From positions 1-11,697 of the forward strand of contig JAHWHQ010000068.1 in NCBI GenBank assembly GCA_019323195.1: a stretch of DNA of 11,697 nucleotides. The letters are read 5' to 3'. Shown here piece after piece: positions 1 to 6,300 of this stretch (position 1 is its first letter; each line of letters starts with the position of its first letter). Origin of the DNA: Candidatus Woesearchaeota archaeon (GTDB lineage: Archaea; Nanobdellota; Nanobdellia; Woesearchaeales; JACPBV01). The notes under the pieces were generated by a model. It ran no database searches and was not told where the DNA came from. It was given only the letters and a program-made list of their open reading frames with translations. Both the position numbers and the translations under genes were made by a program.

Positions 1-698
1 AAGACCGCGTTTGCCGCCATGCCAGCAGCATAAACATTAGGGTATATCTCTTTTGTATTTTCCATAATCATCTTTTCACCTTCTTCTGCCCACATCGAGC
101 CTTCGCCTATTATTTTTCCTGTTTCTGTGTTCAACTTTGCCCCTATCTTTTTCTGGATGATGCATGCAATATCTGCATCATGGCCTGTGGCATCAATAAC
201 AAATTTTGATCTAATAGTAACAGGGTCGACGTGCAGGCCTGCCATTCCGACAGGAGACCAGTTAAGCACTAAGCCCATAACCTTATCCTCCCTTATCATG
301 ACGTCCTCTATGCTCATCAGGTTAAATACCTTTGCACCTGCTTTTACTGCATTAAGGCAGAGGGCAGATGATGCTTCGATTGAATCAACAACATAATAAT
401 TATCTTCATATTTTTTTGCTGATATGTTCATCTCGTCAAATATCTCCTTGCTTTCTTCCTGGATAACAATCTGGTTGAACATCATGCCCCCTCCCAGCAT
501 TCCGCCGCCAATGCTCAGTTTTCTTTCAAAAAGCGCTGTTTTAAGTCCCTGCTTTGCCAGGTAGTAAGCTGCTGTCAGGCCGGCAGGGCCTCCACCTACT
601 ATTGCAACATCAAGTTCAAGATTATCTAAAAATTTTTTTGTGTAGCTCTCTATTATGGCTCTTGTTATCTTTATATCGTCAAGTTTATTGGTTGGCAT
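1..698 (-). CDS. thi4: Thiamine thiazole synthase, archaeal sulfide-dependent type (partial, C-terminus cut by window edge)
   Basis: 232 complete codons are visible from the ATG at 698; the 3' end lies beyond base 1. The enzyme builds the adenylated thiazole precursor of thiamine from NAD and glycine in the cytoplasm. The N-terminal dinucleotide-binding motif VAIVGGGPAG is at residues 31-40, followed by the glycine-rich stretch GGGMLGGGMM at 64-73 typical of Thi4. At 153-159 the sequence AGLHVDP places His156 where yeast Thi4 has its sacrificial sulfur-donor cysteine, so this should be the archaeal catalytic form that uses free sulfide. ATGHD follows at 170-174, and the visible end GMAANAV leads into the conserved C-terminal region. 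Missing length is probably around 25-35 residues, judged from the family. No Shine-Dalgarno is seen before the ATG. The gene lies downstream of hydA on the same strand but is separated from it by 180 bp with its own likely promoter. Family assignment is secure; sulfide use is inferred from the His. Confidence 0.93.
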   Translation of the reverse strand, partial: MPTNKLDDIKITRAIIESYTKKFLDNLELDVAIVGGGPAGLTAAYYLAKQGLKTALFERKLSIGGGMLGGGMMFNQIVIQEESKEIFDEMNISAKKYEDNYYVVDSIEASSALCLNAVKAGAKVFNLMSIEDVMIREDKVMGLVLNWSPVGMAGLHVDPVTIRSKFVIDATGHDADIACIIQKKIGAKLNTETGKIIGEGSMWAEEGEKMIMENTKEIYPNVYAAGMAANAV

Positions 699-711
699 AT
701 TAAACTATACT

Positions 712-746
712 TAAAGACAAAATTTTTTAGACAAATTTTGTCTTTA
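712..746. repeat. Perfect 14-bp inverted repeat in the thi4 leader
   Basis: The arm taaagacaaaattt (712-725) is exactly complementary to aaattttgtcttta (733-746), with a 7-nt loop. On the transcribed minus strand the hairpin ends 13 nt before the thi4 start codon. It could be an RNA hairpin in the 5' leader or an operator for a dimeric repressor. The motif agacaaa also recurs directly inside it (715-721 and 729-735). The symmetry is seen; its function is inference. Confidence 0.7.
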
Positions 747-753
747 CGTAATA

Positions 754-796
754 AGCAAACGACCTATTTATTGTATAAAAATTTGTGTTGTTTGCT
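754..796. repeat. Second inverted repeat in the thi4 leader
   Basis: agcaaacgac (754-763) pairs with gttgtttgct (787-796) at 9 of 10 positions, with a 23-nt AT-rich loop. It sits 7 nt from the 712-746 hairpin, so the two could form consecutive stems in one transcript leader. The loop also contains a TATA-like run (774-784) that is an alternative promoter position for thi4. Function is unknown. Confidence 0.5.
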
Positions 797-816
797 ATAA
801 GGGGAATAGGAACCCA

Positions 817-828
817 TATTTAAATATA
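817..828 (-). promoter_or_regulatory. Candidate TATA element for thi4
   Basis: On the minus strand this reads ATATTTAAATAT, which contains TTTAAATA, a full match to the archaeal TATA consensus. A start about 25 nt downstream would fall near 797. That gives a leader of about 100 nt which begins at the 754-796 inverted repeat and also holds the 712-746 hairpin. The element is near-palindromic, so strand is assigned only by gene context. A weaker TATA-like run at 774-784 is the alternative. Confidence 0.45.
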
Positions 829-848
829 TAGCAAAATTCATAAATGAT

Positions 849-876
849 GTAATATCAGGAGTAACTAGGATATTAC
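849..876 (-). terminator. Hairpin just after the hydA stop codon, possible terminator
   Basis: gtaatatc (849-856) and gatattac (869-876) form a perfect 8-bp stem with a 12-nt loop, starting 2 nt after the hydA stop. Downstream sequence is AT-rich but has no long T-run on the minus strand, so termination here is only plausible. It might instead be a 3'-end stabilising hairpin. Confidence 0.35.
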
Positions 877-878
877 CA

Positions 879-2585
879 TTAAACATAATCCTTTTTAAAA
901 TACTTGGTATGAAGCAGCTTGTGCGCCTTTTCAGAGCCTGGCTTGCCCAGATATTCCTTATACAACTTTATTACAGCAGGGTTCTTATGGGATTTCCTTA
1001 GCTTCTTGCCCTCGTCAACCTTTATCAGGGCCTTTACCCTTTTTTTCAAAACTTCCCTGCTGTGGGGCGGCGGCTGTCCTCCTCCTCCGATACATCCGCC
1101 GTAACAGGCCATGATCTCGATAAAATGATAGGGGCTTTTTCCATTTTTTATCTGCTCTAACAGCTTTCTTGCAGCGCCCATCGTATGGACAACGCAGACC
1201 CTTATCTTCTTGCCTGCTATCTCAAGCTCAGCCTCCTTGACCTCTTCCATGCCCCTTATCTGCTGGTAATCTATCTTTTGAAGGTCCTGCCCTGAAATGG
1301 TGTCGGCTGCTGTCCTTAATGCTGCCTCCATGACACCTCCGCTATGGCCGAATATGTCTGCTGCTCCTGTGCTGAAGCCAAGCGGAGAGTCAAAATCTGA
1401 ATCAGGAAGGTTTGCAAAATCAACATTGAGCTGCTTTAGGAGCTTGGCAAGCTCGACAGTAGTCAATACAAAATCTGTCTCACCGTTAAACTCAGGCCTT
1501 AAGATCTCGTATTTTTTTGCAGTGCAGGGCATTATGTCAACAAGGATGATGTCTTTCGGGTCTTTCCCTATCTTTTTTGCGTAATATTTCCTTACCAAAG
1601 AAGCTAAGATGGCCTGCGGGCTCCTGCAGGTGGACATGTTCTTGTTCAGCTCATCATAATAGAACTGCTCGCCAAACTTTATCCAGGCAGGGCAGCAGGT
1701 CGTAATCATGGGCAAGACCCTTTTTCCCTTGAACCTCTCGACAAATTCATGGGCCTCTTCAACTATGCAGATATCTGCGCCAAGGTTGGTGTCAAATACC
1801 TTGTGGAAGCCTATCTGCCTTAGGGCAGTGACCATCTTGCCTGTTACAGGAACGCCAGGAGGCATATCAAAAAGCTCGCCTAATGTGGCCCTTATGGAGG
1901 GAGCGGTCTGGACTATGAGGTATTTTCCTGAATTTAATGCATCAAGAACGCCTGCAATGTCGCTCTTCTCAGTAAGGGCCCCTGTTGGGCAGGCAACAAC
2001 GCACTGGCCGCAGTTGATGCAGGAGCTTTCCTTCATTGTATGGCCGAAATTAGGGCCTATCCTTGTTGTAACGCCCCTTCCTACAAGGCCGATAGCATAT
2101 ACTGTCTGGATGTTATTGCAGACCCTAACACACTGCTCGCATAAGATGCATCTCTTGTTATCCCTTCTTATAGAGACACTAGAATCATCAGTTGCGTCCT
2201 CTATGTTTAAACTATCAAATATGCTGTCTTCGATCATCAATTCAGAGGCGTACCTTTGAAGCTTGCACAAGAGGTTTTCCTTGCATGAGGTGCAGTTAAG
2301 GTTATGGTTTGCCAGCAACAGCTGCATGTTCATCCTTCGTGCCTGGATAACCCTTGGGGTGTGGGTCTTGATCTCCATGCCATCCTTAACCTCTGTGCAG
2401 CATGATGCCTGGAGCTTGTCCATGCCCTTAACCTCAACAACGCACAGCCTGCATGCGCCAATCCTCTTCAAGCGCTCATTATAGCAGAGGTGCGGGATGT
2501 CAATGCCGTTCCTTCTGGCAACATCAATAATATACTCCCCCTGCTCTGCCTTAAATTCGCAGCCGTTTATCTTTATTGTTGTCAT
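879..2585 (-). CDS. hydA: [FeFe] hydrogenase catalytic subunit HydA (group A, modular)
   Basis: Catalytic subunit of a trimeric cytoplasmic [FeFe] hydrogenase, interconverting protons plus electrons with H2. Domains in order: a plant-type [2Fe-2S] domain (about 1-75; C34, C45, C48 and C62 or C63), a His-Cys [4Fe-4S] site (H94, C98, C101, C107), a two-cluster ferredoxin domain (C146, C149, C152, C156 and C189, C192, C195, C199), then the H-cluster domain. All three H-cluster signatures are intact: TTCCPAW at 295-301 (C297 is the proton-transfer cysteine and C298 a ligand), MPCTAKK at 352-358 (C354), and the L3 motif EIMACYGGC at 490-498 (C494, C498), followed by GGGQPPP. The C-terminal small-subunit-like segment has LRKSHKNP and AHKLLHTKY. 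At 568 residues it lacks the extra C-terminal [2Fe-2S] domain of the longer Thermotoga-type HydA. The ATG lies 7 nt after the hydB stop, without a clear Shine-Dalgarno. The maturases HydE, HydF and HydG are not in the window and must be encoded elsewhere. Family call is firm; electron partner is inferred from hydB and hydC. Confidence 0.97.
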   Translation of the reverse strand: MTTIKINGCEFKAEQGEYIIDVARRNGIDIPHLCYNERLKRIGACRLCVVEVKGMDKLQASCCTEVKDGMEIKTHTPRVIQARRMNMQLLLANHNLNCTSCKENLLCKLQRYASELMIEDSIFDSLNIEDATDDSSVSIRRDNKRCILCEQCVRVCNNIQTVYAIGLVGRGVTTRIGPNFGHTMKESSCINCGQCVVACPTGALTEKSDIAGVLDALNSGKYLIVQTAPSIRATLGELFDMPPGVPVTGKMVTALRQIGFHKVFDTNLGADICIVEEAHEFVERFKGKRVLPMITTCCPAWIKFGEQFYYDELNKNMSTCRSPQAILASLVRKYYAKKIGKDPKDIILVDIMPCTAKKYEILRPEFNGETDFVLTTVELAKLLKQLNVDFANLPDSDFDSPLGFSTGAADIFGHSGGVMEAALRTAADTISGQDLQKIDYQQIRGMEEVKEAELEIAGKKIRVCVVHTMGAARKLLEQIKNGKSPYHFIEIMACYGGCIGGGGQPPPHSREVLKKRVKALIKVDEGKKLRKSHKNPAVIKLYKEYLGKPGSEKAHKLLHTKYFKKDYV

Positions 2586-2592
2586 TTTGATA

Positions 2593-3699
2593 TTAGCTTC
2601 CAGTAAAATCCTTCCTGAAATGTTTCAAAGCGGTCACAACATGGTTGGTGCAGCTCTGCCCAAGGCCGCACAATGCATTGTCCCTGATGAAAACAGACAA
2701 CCTTTCAAGCAGACCTAAGGTTGTGTTGTTGTTTTCACCTGCCTTGATCTTCTCTAGCAGCTTTAACACATGAATACAGCCTTCCCTGCAAGGGGTGCAT
2801 TTGCCGCAGGATTCGTGCCTAAAGAACTGTGCAATGTTTATGGCCAGATCAAGCATGCTTCTTTTTTTGCTGATGAATATAAGGGAGCATGCACCGAGCA
2901 TGGCATCCTGTCTGCAGACATGGTCTGAATTAACAGAAAAACCTGCATTGTAGGGTATGCAGCCGCCTGAAGCGCCGAAATAAACAGCCTTTGGCGTCTT
3001 GGCTCCTGCAAGCCTTGCTATATTTCCCAGCTTAGTACCTATCTTTAATTCATAAACACCTGGCTTGGAGACGTCGCCTGAGATGGAGAATAATCTTAAA
3101 GAATTGTCCCATTTAGGTTCTATAAAAGCAAGCGGGACGTTTGCCATGGTCTCGACATTGTTTATAACGGTGGGCATGCCAAACAAACCCTTTTGCGGAG
3201 GATATGGGGGCTTGAAATGGGGATAACCGCGCTTGTTCTCGATAGAGGCTATGATCGCTGTCTCGTCACCGCAGATATAAGCGCCTGCACCTGATATAAT
3301 ATCTATCTTTAATCCTGACTTAACCTTTCCCAAAACAGTTTTTATTGCCTTTTCCAACCTTTCCCTTAAGTAGGAATACTCGCCCCTCAGGTAGATGTAA
3401 GCCTGCTCAGCATTGATGCAGTAAGCAGCTATAAGCATCCCTTCAATGACATTCTCAGGGGCATTCTCAAGTATGAGCTTATCCTTGAATGTTCCTGGCT
3501 CGCCTTCATCAGCATTGCAGATAAGGAACCTTTTATCGCCTTTGGCTTTTCTTGCGAATTCCCATTTAAGGCCGGTAAGGAAACAGGCGCCGCCCCTTCC
3601 TGTCAACCCCTTCTTCTTAAGAAGTTCAATAGTTCTGTCTGCACCTAAACCATTAACCTTATTCCATGCGTCCAGATTGGTTTTTTTTAATATATTCAT
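2593..3699 (-). CDS. hydB: NADH-binding flavoprotein subunit HydB (NuoF-like), short form
   Basis: NuoF/HoxF-family subunit that binds NAD(H) and FMN and passes electrons towards HydA. The NADH/FMN region shows GRGGACFLTGLKW at 35-47, CNADEGEPGTFKDK at 61-74 and GAGAYICGDETA at 137-148, followed by an SLBB-like stretch. The [4Fe-4S] site is formed by C298, C301 and C304 (ESCGKCTPC) with C344 (ALCGLG). The protein has 368 residues. Bifurcating HydB proteins of the Thermotoga and Acetobacterium type are much longer because they add an N-terminal thioredoxin-like [2Fe-2S] domain and a C-terminal two-[4Fe-4S] ferredoxin domain; both are absent here. The glycine-rich loop has Cys39 and Leu41 where the usual motif reads GRGGAGFPTG. 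The gene begins 8 nt after hydC and ends 7 nt before hydA, so all three are one operon. No clear ribosome binding site precedes the ATG. Function as the diaphorase subunit is well supported; whether the enzyme bifurcates is open. Confidence 0.94.
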   Translation of the reverse strand: MNILKKTNLDAWNKVNGLGADRTIELLKKKGLTGRGGACFLTGLKWEFARKAKGDKRFLICNADEGEPGTFKDKLILENAPENVIEGMLIAAYCINAEQAYIYLRGEYSYLRERLEKAIKTVLGKVKSGLKIDIISGAGAYICGDETAIIASIENKRGYPHFKPPYPPQKGLFGMPTVINNVETMANVPLAFIEPKWDNSLRLFSISGDVSKPGVYELKIGTKLGNIARLAGAKTPKAVYFGASGGCIPYNAGFSVNSDHVCRQDAMLGACSLIFISKKRSMLDLAINIAQFFRHESCGKCTPCREGCIHVLKLLEKIKAGENNNTTLGLLERLSVFIRDNALCGLGQSCTNHVVTALKHFRKDFTGS

Positions 3700-3707
3700 T
3701 GCAGGTT

Positions 3708-4109
3708 TTATTTTAATAGCTTTTTTAATTTTCCTTTTGTTACGTTAGTAATTAGTTCATCATTAATCATGATGGCAGGGGCCTTATCACAGCAGCCTAT
3801 GCAGGAGGTAAGCTCAAGGGTAAACCTCTTGTTCTTGGTGGTTTCTCCAACATCAATGCCAAGGATCTTTTTTGCTTCATCCAAAACATTAAGAGAGCCT
3901 TTAAGATAACAGGAAGGGCTGCTGCATATCCTTACTACATTTTTTCCTTTTTTATCAAAACTGAACATGCTGTAGAAAGAGGCCATGCTGTATATCTTGA
4001 CTACAGGCAAACCTGTCTCATCAGAAAGCTTTCTTACCTTATCCTCAGGAAGATAGCCGTATTTACTTTGCATATCCTTCAGCCTGTTAAGAATATTCTT
4101 CTGTTCCAT
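3708..4109 (-). CDS. hydC: [2Fe-2S] thioredoxin-fold subunit HydC (NuoE-like)
   Basis: Small subunit of the NADH-linked hydrogenase, homologous to NuoE, carrying one [2Fe-2S] cluster next to the HydB flavin. The ligands C62, C67, C103 and C107 have the family spacing C-x4-C-x35-C-x3-C (visible as ICSSPSC and SCIGCC). The N-terminal helical part (about 1-55) has the usual YGYLPE and ASFYSMF elements. At 133 residues it is slightly shorter than typical NuoE (about 150-165). It is the first gene of hydC-hydB-hydA. Its ATG at 4109 lies about 50 nt downstream of the TATA-like run at 4158-4172, which predicts a leader of roughly 25-30 nt. A weak AAGGA sits 8 nt before the ATG. Confidence 0.94.
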   Translation of the reverse strand: MEQKNILNRLKDMQSKYGYLPEDKVRKLSDETGLPVVKIYSMASFYSMFSFDKKGKNVVRICSSPSCYLKGSLNVLDEAKKILGIDVGETTKNKRFTLELTSCIGCCDKAPAIMINDELITNVTKGKLKKLLK

Positions 4110-4157
4110 ATAATCATTCCTTAATCCTTTTACTTAAATAGTTTTCTATTGTTAATA

Positions 4158-4172
4158 AAAATATTTAAATAA
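4158..4172. promoter_or_regulatory. Shared TATA region of the divergent hydC / 4216 pair
   Basis: The run aaaatatttaaataa is almost self-complementary and reads as a TATA element on both strands. It is the only strong candidate in the 106 bp between hydC (minus) and the plus-strand gene at 4216. On the minus strand a start near 4137 would serve the hyd operon; on the plus strand a start near 4190 would give a leader of about 25 nt with a GGGGGT ribosome binding site at 4204-4209. Two nearby promoters or one bidirectional element are both possible. Confidence 0.5.
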
Positions 4173-4215
4173 GACTTAAAATCCTTAGATTAAATGGGTA
4201 GAAGGGGGTTATAGG

Positions 4216-5028
4216 ATGGAATTTGAAGAAACAGTTGGGGTTAAAGCAATTCAGTTCAGGCAAGAAGGTAAAAAAAGAGGGCTAATTTTAACTCCTGATA
4301 CAAAAGGGCTAAAATATCATCTTGATTTAAACCTGGGAGAAATTGTAATAGAAGCAAAGCCTGAGAAATTGCGGGAATTATTAATACTAGCGAGGGAGTA
4401 TGCGTTAAATGACATTCGTGGAGAACATAATGCTATTTTAGGCCTAGTAAATCCAGAAGAAAGATTAAAAAGAAAAGAGATGCATTTTCTTAGAGCAAAG
4501 AATCATAATGATAGGGAAAGAGGAAATACTATTAGGTATCTTCTTGATAAAAATGGATATAATATGGATGCTATTGATGGTGATGAGCAATCAATCCCCA
4601 GACCCCGGAATATATCATGGAATGGTTGGACGTATACGCCTAAGTCAAACACATCCTTAGTTCCCATCATAGAACATTCGAATGGTAAAGGGAGGGATAT
4701 AAGTTATGTAACACTGCATCCTTATTCTGATTTAGGTCAAGAACATGATGTCTTGCATTTAGAAATACCCCCTAAAAATGGAGGTATAAGTAGGCAGTCC
4801 TATTCATTAGACTTCTTCTCTGAAAAGGGAATCTTAGAAGGCATAACTAAAGAGGAGAGTATAGAGTTAGCAGAAAAAATTTTATCAATTATTTCTTTAA
4901 AAAAGAATCAAAATAATTCAAATTATGAAGCAATTCAAGAAAAGTTAAGTGAAAGCCTGATAGGGCTTGGAAATTTAGAAACAAAGTTAAGACAGAGATA
5001 TGGAAATTCCTATAGAGCACCAAATTAG
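4216..5028 (+). CDS. Unrecognised 270-residue soluble protein
   Basis: I do not recognise this family. It is the only plus-strand gene in the window and is transcribed divergently from hydCBA. The ATG at 4216 follows GAAGGGGGT (4201-4209) at 6 nt spacing, a credible ribosome binding site. No signal peptide, transmembrane segment or cysteine is visible. The N-terminal part (about 1-65) looks like a beta-rich domain with short charged turns; residues 75-110 are highly charged and probably helical; the middle (about 125-205) is rich in Gly, Ser, Asn, Trp and Tyr with EHDVLHLEIPP at 176-186; the end (about 210-262) looks helical. Codon choice differs from the neighbours: many TTA, AGA, AAA, ATT and GAA codons, against the CTT, AGG and GCC-rich minus-strand genes, so it is more AT-rich. 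That suggests recent acquisition or weak codon selection. Being next to the hydrogenase does not show a shared role. Confidence 0.8.
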   Translation: MEFEETVGVKAIQFRQEGKKRGLILTPDTKGLKYHLDLNLGEIVIEAKPEKLRELLILAREYALNDIRGEHNAILGLVNPEERLKRKEMHFLRAKNHNDRERGNTIRYLLDKNGYNMDAIDGDEQSIPRPRNISWNGWTYTPKSNTSLVPIIEHSNGKGRDISYVTLHPYSDLGQEHDVLHLEIPPKNGGISRQSYSLDFFSEKGILEGITKEESIELAEKILSIISLKKNQNNSNYEAIQEKLSESLIGLGNLETKLRQRYGNSYRAPN

Positions 5029-5067
5029 ATAATTTCTTTTGAATTTTTTTAATATGAAAAAACCTAA
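5029..5067. terminator. Bidirectional poly-T termination zone between convergent genes
   Basis: The 39 bp between the two convergent stop codons hold a T-rich stretch on the plus strand (ttctttt then a 7-T run at 5044-5050) and, on the minus strand, a 6-T run (5057-5062) starting 5 nt after the CBS gene stop. Archaeal RNA polymerase terminates at such T-runs without needing a hairpin. No stem is visible. Confidence 0.5.
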
Positions 5068-5502
5068 TCAATCCGTGCCATAGCTTGGCCTGCCGTACTT
5101 ATGCTCCCTGTTCCTGATTATGCTCTCTCCTACTGAGTAGCGCAGGCTGTTAGAAACATCCCTTATGGTGATAATGCCTGCTATACGGCCGTCGCTCTCA
5201 ACCAAGAGCCTTCTTATCTTATTCTGGGTCATAATAGCATTTGCTTCCTCAATGCTCTGCTCAGCATCTATCTTGATGACAGGGCTGCTCATGATGTCCC
5301 TTACAGGGGTCTTTTCAGGGTTCCTTCCCCTGGCGACAATCTTCTTTAATATGTCCCTCTCTGTGATTATGCCTGTAATCTTTCCGTTATCCTCTACAGG
5401 AAGGCAGCCTATGTTCTTGGCGTCCATAACCCTGGCAGCGTCAGAGACAGTGGAATCTACAGAGGTCGTTGTTATTGGCTGCATTATGTCTTTTACTTTC
5501 AT
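5068..5502 (-). CDS. Tandem CBS-domain (Bateman module) protein
   Basis: A stand-alone pair of CBS domains, about residues 7-56 and 70-122, with no other domain. Each ends in the hallmark G-I-[I/V]-T-x-R-D: GIITERD at 44-50 and GIITIRD at 109-115, whose Thr and Asp usually contact the ribose of a bound adenine nucleotide. Each domain opens with the repeat-typical VKDIMQ or VRDIMSSP. The C-terminal 22 residues are polar and positively charged, with no family I can name. Such proteins commonly sense AMP, ATP, SAM or NAD and act through a partner. The gene starts 48 nt after the small membrane-protein gene of the ATP synthase operon and could be cotranscribed with it, or use the TATA-like AATAAATAC around 5527-5535, which would give a nearly leaderless mRNA. 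AAGGT lies 5 nt before the ATG. The partner and ligand are unknown. Confidence 0.9.
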   Translation of the reverse strand: MKVKDIMQPITTTSVDSTVSDAARVMDAKNIGCLPVEDNGKITGIITERDILKKIVARGRNPEKTPVRDIMSSPVIKIDAEQSIEEANAIMTQNKIRRLLVESDGRIAGIITIRDVSNSLRYSVGESIIRNREHKYGRPSYGTD

Positions 5503-5550
5503 TCTTAACCTTATTAAACCCTAAGTATTTATTAATCTTGTGTTATAATA

Positions 5551-5691
5551 TTAACTTACCTTCCTTATTATAAAATATATAAAAATAAAAATACCGATAA
5601 TAATGGTGATCTCGGCCACTATCCTTGCTATGCTGAAAAAAAGGAAATATCTTGCCCTTTGCTCGGCTTCCTTCCTCTGCCTTAGCCTCAT
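5551..5691 (-). CDS. 46-residue single-span membrane protein, translationally coupled to atpD
   Basis: A short gene whose ATG (5691-5689) overlaps the atpD stop codon (5690-5688) in an ATGA junction, the classic arrangement for translational coupling; it ends with TAA at 5551-5553. The protein has a basic N-terminus (MRLRQRKEAEQRAR, 1-14), a hydrophobic span (about 15-42, strongest at 28-42, rich in Ile and Phe), and a short basic end RKVS. Arg23 and Glu27 lie inside the hydrophobic part, four residues apart, and could form a membrane salt bridge or mark the end of an amphipathic N-terminal helix. I know no standard archaeal ATP synthase gene of this type at this place. Too small to be the K (c-ring) subunit, which needs two spans and an ion-binding carboxylate. 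A role in assembly or regulation of the ATP synthase is inference from the overlap alone. Confidence 0.75.
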   Translation of the reverse strand: MRLRQRKEAEQRARYFLFFSIARIVAEITIIIGIFIFIYFIIRKVS

Positions 5692-6296
5692 TTTGCGGTC
5701 GTTTTCTTTATCTTCTTAAGCCTGCTGAAATTCTCCCTCTCAAGCTCCTCAAGCTTGAAAGAGATCATCTTCTTTAGATCCTCAAGGCCAGGAATCGTGA
5801 GGTATTCAAGGCTGTTGACCCTTCTTTTTGTCTTCTTTATCTCTTCTGCCAGATGCTTGAGCATAAGCTGCTTTTCCATAAGCTTTATCAGGTCAGGAAA
5901 GATCTGCCTGTACTGCTTTACAGCATTATCCAGCTCGACTGTCTGCTCAAAATAACCAGGCCATTCGTTCTCTACAGAGATGCTCTTTATCACAGGAACC
6001 TCAACACCCATTATAGACCTTGATGAAACATCAATGGAGGCGCCGGAAGACAGGCCGAAAGCTATCCTTTCTATGTTAAGCTCGCCTTCGATTGCCTGGG
6101 CATTGTAAAGCGAGTTCTGGGCATTGATAAGGTCTTTGGAGATGGATTTCCTAATGTGCTTGATATCCTTCAAGAGCTGGAAGAATTCAAGGATAAGAAC
6201 ATCCTTCTTCTCCTTCAGCAGCTTATGGCCTTTCCTGGCTATGTTAAGCTTCTTCCTTGCAAGCAGCAAACCCATTCGTGTTGGCTTTATTTCCAT
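5688..6296 (-). CDS. atpD: A-type ATP synthase subunit D (central stalk)
   Basis: Central rotor shaft that turns inside the A3B3 head. The 202-residue length fits the family (about 200-215). The N-terminal helix carries PTRMGLLLARKKL from residue 5 and the KGHKLLKEKKD motif at 22-32; the C-terminal helix carries RRVNSLEYLTIPGL at 158-171 and ERENFSRLKKIKK at 186-198, together forming the long antiparallel coiled coil. The globular middle is about 75-120. The ATG is 4 nt after the atpB stop. Its own stop overlaps the start of the 46-residue membrane protein. Confidence 0.96.
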   Translation of the reverse strand: MEIKPTRMGLLLARKKLNIARKGHKLLKEKKDVLILEFFQLLKDIKHIRKSISKDLINAQNSLYNAQAIEGELNIERIAFGLSSGASIDVSSRSIMGVEVPVIKSISVENEWPGYFEQTVELDNAVKQYRQIFPDLIKLMEKQLMLKHLAEEIKKTKRRVNSLEYLTIPGLEDLKKMISFKLEELERENFSRLKKIKKTTAK

Positions 6297-6300
6297 TTTA

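Noticed and set aside
699..878. TPP riboswitch upstream of thi4
   Set aside because: The conserved CUGAGA core is not present on the minus strand here, and the simple hairpins do not match the TPP fold.
1708..2259. 183-codon plus-strand open frame over hydA
   Set aside because: Antisense to the cysteine-rich region of hydA, whose motifs prove the minus frame is the coding one.
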